Below are positions 14,602-20,166 of a stretch of DNA of 20,166 nt, piece by piece. Source of the stretch: RGDT01 sp964630925 (GTDB taxonomy: Bacteria; Planctomycetota; Planctomycetia; Gemmatales; Gemmataceae); NCBI GenBank assembly GCA_964630925.1, contig CAZVZK010000171.1:1-20166 (forward strand), written 5' to 3'. The notes beneath the pieces were generated by a model. The model did no database searches, was not told the DNA's origin, and was given only the letters and a program-made list of their open reading frames with translations. The number at the start of each line of letters is the position of its first letter. Position 1 is the stretch's first letter. The translations under genes and the position numbers were made by a program.

Positions 14602-14835
14602 TTTGGCGGGCACGGGGCGCGTCGCCCAGTCTTCGGCGCGCCCCCTCCGCGTCGGGGCGATTTTCTCGACGGGGACGGCGAGCACCCTGGCGACGCCCGG
14701 CGGCTCCTCCGGCGCCGTCTCCGTGGCGACGTGCATGGCGTCGCCCTCGACGAGGGCGGCCCGGCCTTGCCCGCCTTCTCAGGCACCTTGCCGCGGCCGC
14801 AGCGCGGCCAGCTCGGGGTGCGTCTTGTCTCCCAT
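14602..14835 (-). pseudogene. Possible decayed minus-strand reading frame
   Basis: From an ATG at 14835 behind GGAGGG, the minus strand reads MGDKTHPELAALRPRQGA and stops at TGA (14781-14779). The next segment is coding-like in another frame (KVPEKAGKA), and then again in the first frame (ALVEGDAMHVATETAPEEPP, VLAVPVEKIAP) towards 14602. Codon third positions are G/C-rich in those pieces. This looks like a short frame broken by two shifts, but a chance pattern in GC-rich DNA is possible. Nothing else is seen in this 339-base gap except the promoter at 14875-14903. Confidence 0.25.
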
Positions 14836-14874
14836 CGTCCCTCCGCCTCGCCCCTCGCCCCCCTCATCTCGCCA

Positions 14875-14903
14875 TTGTTTCGCCCGGCACCCGCTGTTAT
14901 AGT
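14875..14903 (+). promoter_or_regulatory. Extended -10 promoter of the ABC transporter genes
   Basis: TTGTTT (14875-14880), 17 bases, TATAGT (14898-14903), with TGT immediately before it as in an extended -10 box. Transcription would begin about 30 bases before the ATG at 14941. Confidence 0.55.
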
Positions 14904-14940
14904 CCGTCCCCGGCACGACCCGTCGCGTGGAGAGGCCCTC

Positions 14941-15939
<999 letters not shown>

Positions 15940-15973
15940 TGGGACGGGCCGACCTCTAACCCCCTGACAGCCA

Positions 15974-16744
15974 ATGGATGCCGCCGCTCCGCGACCCGTC
16001 GCCTACAACCGCTGGCTGCCCTACTGGGCCGTCCTCCAGGCCGACTTCGTCCAGACCCTCGGTAGCTGGATCTACCGCGTCTGGGTCCTCGTCTCCATCC
16101 TCGCCGCCGCCGGCTACATCCTGTACCGCTTCGGCCTCATGAACGAGGGCGGCCTCACCCAGCCGGCGTCGAGGCTCATCGCCGACCTCCTCCGCTGGTC
16201 GCTGCTCGGCTCCGTCTCCCTCGTCGTCGTCCTCACCGCCGGGGCCATCTCCTCCGAACGCGGCACCATGGCCGACAGCGTCCTCAGCCGCGGCATCAGC
16301 CGACACCAGTACTTCCTCGGCAAGTGGCACTCGCGCCTCGCCTCGGTGATCCTCACCTTCCTGCTCATGTCGCTCGCGTCGCTCATCGCCAGCGCCATGC
16401 TCCTGCACGAGGACCTCTCCTGGCTCGGCTGCGTCGTCGCTCTGGCCACCGTCGCCTGCATGCTCGCCGCCGTCGTGTCGTGCGGCGTCGCCGTCAGCGC
16501 CATCGTCAACAGCACCCTGCTCGGCGTCGCCGTCCTCTGGGTGCTGCTCTACGGCGGCGGCTTCCTCCTCTCGCTCCTACCGGCCCACTACGTCTCCCCC
16601 GACCGCGCCCTCGCCAGCCTGCCGCACATCCTCCGCGGCAGCTACGACCTGGAGGGCCTGTCACGCCTGATGCTGGGTTGCGGCGTGCTGTCAGTCGTGG
16701 CCGCCGCCGTCGGCCTCTTCCACTTCGGGCGGCGCGACATCTGA
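15974..16744 (+). CDS. ABC-2 type transporter permease (256 aa)
   Basis: A six-helix membrane protein with hydrophobic segments near residues 35-52, 72-92, 118-140, 143-172, 178-202 and 228-248, and the typical ABC-2 stretch GAISSERGTMADSVLSRGIS between the second and third helices, followed by QYFLGKW. It is the natural partner of the ATPase encoded just upstream. The start lacks a good ribosome site, so translation may depend on coupling with the upstream gene. It ends in TGA 5 bases before the repeat palindrome. Confidence 0.88.
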   Translation: MDAAAPRPVAYNRWLPYWAVLQADFVQTLGSWIYRVWVLVSILAAAGYILYRFGLMNEGGLTQPASRLIADLLRWSLLGSVSLVVVLTAGAISSERGTMADSVLSRGISRHQYFLGKWHSRLASVILTFLLMSLASLIASAMLLHEDLSWLGCVVALATVACMLAAVVSCGVAVSAIVNSTLLGVAVLWVLLYGGGFLLSLLPAHYVSPDRALASLPHILRGSYDLEGLSRLMLGCGVLSVVAAAVGLFHFGRRDI

Positions 16745-16749
16745 CGTAA

Positions 16750-16895
16750 TAGTTGACAGCCAGTCAACAGCCGTTAACAGCCGTTAGCAGCCAGTAATAG
16801 CAAGAACAGCCGGCCTCCACTTGATGGATGGGCCGGCTGAGGGCTGCTGCCGGCTGTTAACGGCTGTTGACTGGCTGTTAACTGGCTGTCAACTA
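16750..16895. repeat. Palindrome built from 10-11-bp GTTAACAGCC-type units
   Basis: The left side repeats units close to AGTCAACAGCC and GTTAACAGCC; the right side carries the same units reversed (GGCTGTTAAC, GGCTGTTGACT). TAGTTGACAGCCAGT (16750-16764) pairs exactly with 16881-16895, and a 19-base block CAACAGCCGTTAACAGCCG pairs with the right arm once one extra 11-bp unit there is looped out. The centre has an 8-bp stem AGCCGGCC/GGCCGGCT. It sits exactly between two convergent genes and could terminate both. Confidence 0.85.
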
Positions 16896-16900
16896 CTCCC

Positions 16901-18349
16901 TTACCGCGCCGGGTTGATCCCCCAGTCCCGCCGCGGCTCGATCTTGATGACCTTGGTGATCTTCGCCCCCTTCGGCGTGTTGGCCGTCGTGAACGGGATG
17001 CCCCCCGTCCCGTCCGGCTGGAGTTTGCCTCGGTCATACAGGTCGATCAGGAAGTCGGTCAGCGTCTGCAGCTTGGCGACCCCCTCCATCCCGCCCCCCA
17101 GCGTCCGCTCCAGGTCACGCCGGTAGTGCAGGAACTCGTAGCCGTAGATCACGTTCAGGTGCCCGTCGTTCGAGTCGGGGCCGTAGTGGATGCGGTCGAT
17201 CTTGAGACGTGCCAGGAAGTGGTCCCACGGGATCGCCTCCGCCGCACGCTCGGGGAACGGCGCGTTCTTCAGATGCGCCTGATACCCGCGTGTGTCGTAC
17301 ACCACCCCCTTGACCAGGAACAGGTAGACGTTCATCCGCACCGACCGCAGCAGGCGGATGCCCGGCCTTGGGGCCTTGGCCTCGGACGGCTTGGCGGCCC
17401 GGAGGGCGCCCACGACGGGGTGGACGGGGTTGCTCAGCGCGTAGAGCGTGTCCGTTGGCGTCTGCGTCTTCGCCAGCGCCGCCTTCACGCCCTCCACGTT
17501 CGAGGCGATCCCCTCCGCCTCCACCGTCGCCGTCCCGATGTCGTCCTCCGCGATGAGGTCCGCCAGCAGCGGGAACTTGCTCGCCGTGCCGAAGTCCACC
17601 GCCACGCTCACCGCCGTGTGCAGGCAGTTGTCCCCGTTCCCCTTGCGGTAGTACAGCTTGTTCCGCGTCGCGGCCTCGGAGAACGGGTGCCAGCCCTTGT
17701 CGATGTTCATCTCCGGCAGCAACGCGAGGACATGCGCCCGCGGGCGGCACCCGTTGTGCTTCCGCACGTCAAGGGGCTGACGCAGCTCGCCCCGGAACCC
17801 GATGCGCAGGTCCGTTTCCTCGCGGACCCGCGGGATCAGCACGTCGTCCGTCGAACGGAACTCCTGCGGGAACTCCGTGAACCCGTCATTGAGCAAGCCC
17901 GTCATCAGCGTGTTCCAATTCTTCACCACGGCGGGCACCGACAGCCGGTCGAGCTTGTACTTGAACTTCAGCTCCTTGCCGCCCGGCGCGTCCTTGTTGT
18001 GCTGGTAGATCTCCTTGAATGCCTGCTTCTTCTTCTCGGACGAGCACTCCTGGTAGAAGTAATTGGCCCACCACTGCAGCCCGTGCTTCTTCAGCCCCTC
18101 CCCCTCGAAGAGCGGCGCCCTGTCGCGGAACAGCAGGTCGAGGGGGTCGTTCGCCGGCTTCTTCGCCGAGCCGATGGAATAGGACTGCCGGGCCGCCGAG
18201 TACTGCGTCGGGCTGAGTTTCTGGTACGCCTCGTTGTACTGGTCCGCCGACAGCTCCCCCGCCTCGAGCAGCGGCTTCAGCTTCTCCCAGTACACGTTCT
18301 TGTCGGTGTCGGCGAGCTTGAGCAGCTCACGGAACGCGAGGTCTTCCAT
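16901..18349 (-). CDS. Uncharacterised 482-aa protein, possible ADP-ribosyltransferase-like fold
   Basis: No signal peptide or membrane segment is seen, so it is probably cytoplasmic. The first 160 residues are charged and helical. From about residue 178 the order of motifs resembles the R-S-E class of mono-ADP-ribosyltransferases: an FRGELRQP strand (Arg186) and basic CRPRAHV, then GWHPFSE, then LHTAVSVAVDFG (Ser248), a strand NVYLFLVKGVVYDTRGY, and AAEAIPWDHFLA with Glu371. This is inference from pattern and spacing only. The last 80 residues include two short strands and a basic C-terminus. It stands alone, convergent with the ABC permease and separated from it by the repeat palindrome. 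The ATG at 18349 has no strong ribosome site. Function unknown. Confidence 0.8.
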   Translation of the reverse strand: MEDLAFRELLKLADTDKNVYWEKLKPLLEAGELSADQYNEAYQKLSPTQYSAARQSYSIGSAKKPANDPLDLLFRDRAPLFEGEGLKKHGLQWWANYFYQECSSEKKKQAFKEIYQHNKDAPGGKELKFKYKLDRLSVPAVVKNWNTLMTGLLNDGFTEFPQEFRSTDDVLIPRVREETDLRIGFRGELRQPLDVRKHNGCRPRAHVLALLPEMNIDKGWHPFSEAATRNKLYYRKGNGDNCLHTAVSVAVDFGTASKFPLLADLIAEDDIGTATVEAEGIASNVEGVKAALAKTQTPTDTLYALSNPVHPVVGALRAAKPSEAKAPRPGIRLLRSVRMNVYLFLVKGVVYDTRGYQAHLKNAPFPERAAEAIPWDHFLARLKIDRIHYGPDSNDGHLNVIYGYEFLHYRRDLERTLGGGMEGVAKLQTLTDFLIDLYDRGKLQPDGTGGIPFTTANTPKGAKITKVIKIEPRRDWGINPAR

Positions 18350-18520
18350 CGGCCGTGCCCCCGGCGCCAGAGGCGCACCTGGTGAGATGTGGTCGGGTAA
18401 TGGGCAGTGTCATGCTATCCGGGCGACGGCCCCGCGGGCGGCATTACTCCTCCGGCCTCGGGTGCGACAGCCTACTCCGCTTGATGTGGCGTTCCTGCAC
18501 CGCCTTTGACCGAATAGCCG

Positions 18521-18540
18521 ACAGCCAGCAACAGCCAGCA
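18521..18540. repeat. Two tandem copies of ACAGCCAGCA
   Basis: Two perfect 10-base copies, related in sequence to the units of the palindrome at 16750-16895. The rest of the 18350-18552 gap holds no gene that I can support. Confidence 0.6.
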
Positions 18541-18552
18541 AGAGAAGACGAC

Positions 18553-18611
18553 AGCGGGCATCCCGCCTGCTCGCCCTTCCAGAGAGAAGGCGAACAGGCG
18601 GGACGCCCGCT
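18553..18611 (-). terminator. Long hairpin downstream of the hybrid kinase gene
   Basis: Arms 18553-18579 and 18586-18611 (AGCGGGCATCCCGCCTGCTC against GAACAGGCGGGACGCCCGCT in the other arm) pair almost completely around a six-base loop, with two G-T type mismatches and one bulge. It begins 10 bases after the kinase stop codon on the minus strand. No T run follows. It also resembles dispersed palindromic repeats of planctomycete-type genomes. Confidence 0.6.
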
Positions 18612-18621
18612 TCTTCCTCCC

Positions 18622-20166
<1,545 letters not shown>

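Noticed and set aside
13831..14736. Long open frame on the minus strand over the tRNA-proximal genes
   Set aside because: It is antisense to the PTH2-like gene and its neighbour, has Arg/Pro-rich shadow composition and no start signal; the plus-strand frames have recognisable domains and ribosome sites.
16901..17850. CRISPR array or integron-like repeats near the 16750-16895 repeats
   Set aside because: Units are 10-11 bp without unique spacers and are arranged as a palindrome, unlike CRISPR or attC sites.

Overview
The window is very GC-rich (most codons end in G or C), gene-dense and apparently chromosomal. Several traits suggest a planctomycete of the Gemmata type, an inference from gene style because no rRNA or taxonomic marker is present: a giant secreted TPR-CHAT protein, zinc-ribbon membrane proteins, an HtrA protease next to a large palindromic repeat, orphan hybrid kinases and an exported methyltransferase.

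Layout. 1-1456: 3' part of carB. 1431-2663 (-): multi-pass membrane protein. 2771-7222 (-): 1483-residue secreted protein with 18 exact 42-residue TPR units and a C-terminal CHAT protease domain. 7350-7752: truncated second copy of the start and promoter of the 1431-2663 gene, so the TPR-CHAT gene lies between direct repeats. 7804-8487: methyltransferase with a lipoprotein-type signal. 8640-9714: two-gene unit (small secreted protein, zinc-ribbon membrane protein). 9732-9872: long palindrome with 32-base perfect arms. 9962-11419: HtrA/DegP-type protease. 11400-12815 (-): polytopic membrane protein. 12994-13080: very basic 28-residue protein. 13180-13641 (-): small zinc-ribbon membrane protein. 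13749-14601: the amber module described below. 14941-16744: ABC ATPase and permease. 16750-16895: repeat-built palindrome. 16901-18349 (-): possible ADP-ribosyltransferase-like protein. 18553-18611: hairpin. 18622-20166 (-): hybrid histidine kinase, cut by the window end.

The most interesting locus is 13749-14601. A well-formed tRNA gene has anticodon CTA, which reads the amber codon UAG. Only 25 nt downstream starts a peptidyl-tRNA hydrolase 2 (PTH2)-like gene whose third codon is TAG, with no usable start after it. That gene overlaps by ATGA an ORF with an ideal ribosome binding site whose sixth codon is TAG and which is otherwise open into the next gene. I propose a self-contained unit in which a suppressor tRNA, made from the same transcript, gates production of a peptidyl-tRNA hydrolase and of an N-terminally extended form of the next protein. 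UAG ends at least two other genes in the window, so it is not simply reassigned.

Apart from the ABC pair, the 8640-9714 pair and the amber module, the genes look like single units. Convergent pairs overlap by 20-26 bases or are separated by palindromes that may terminate transcription from both sides.
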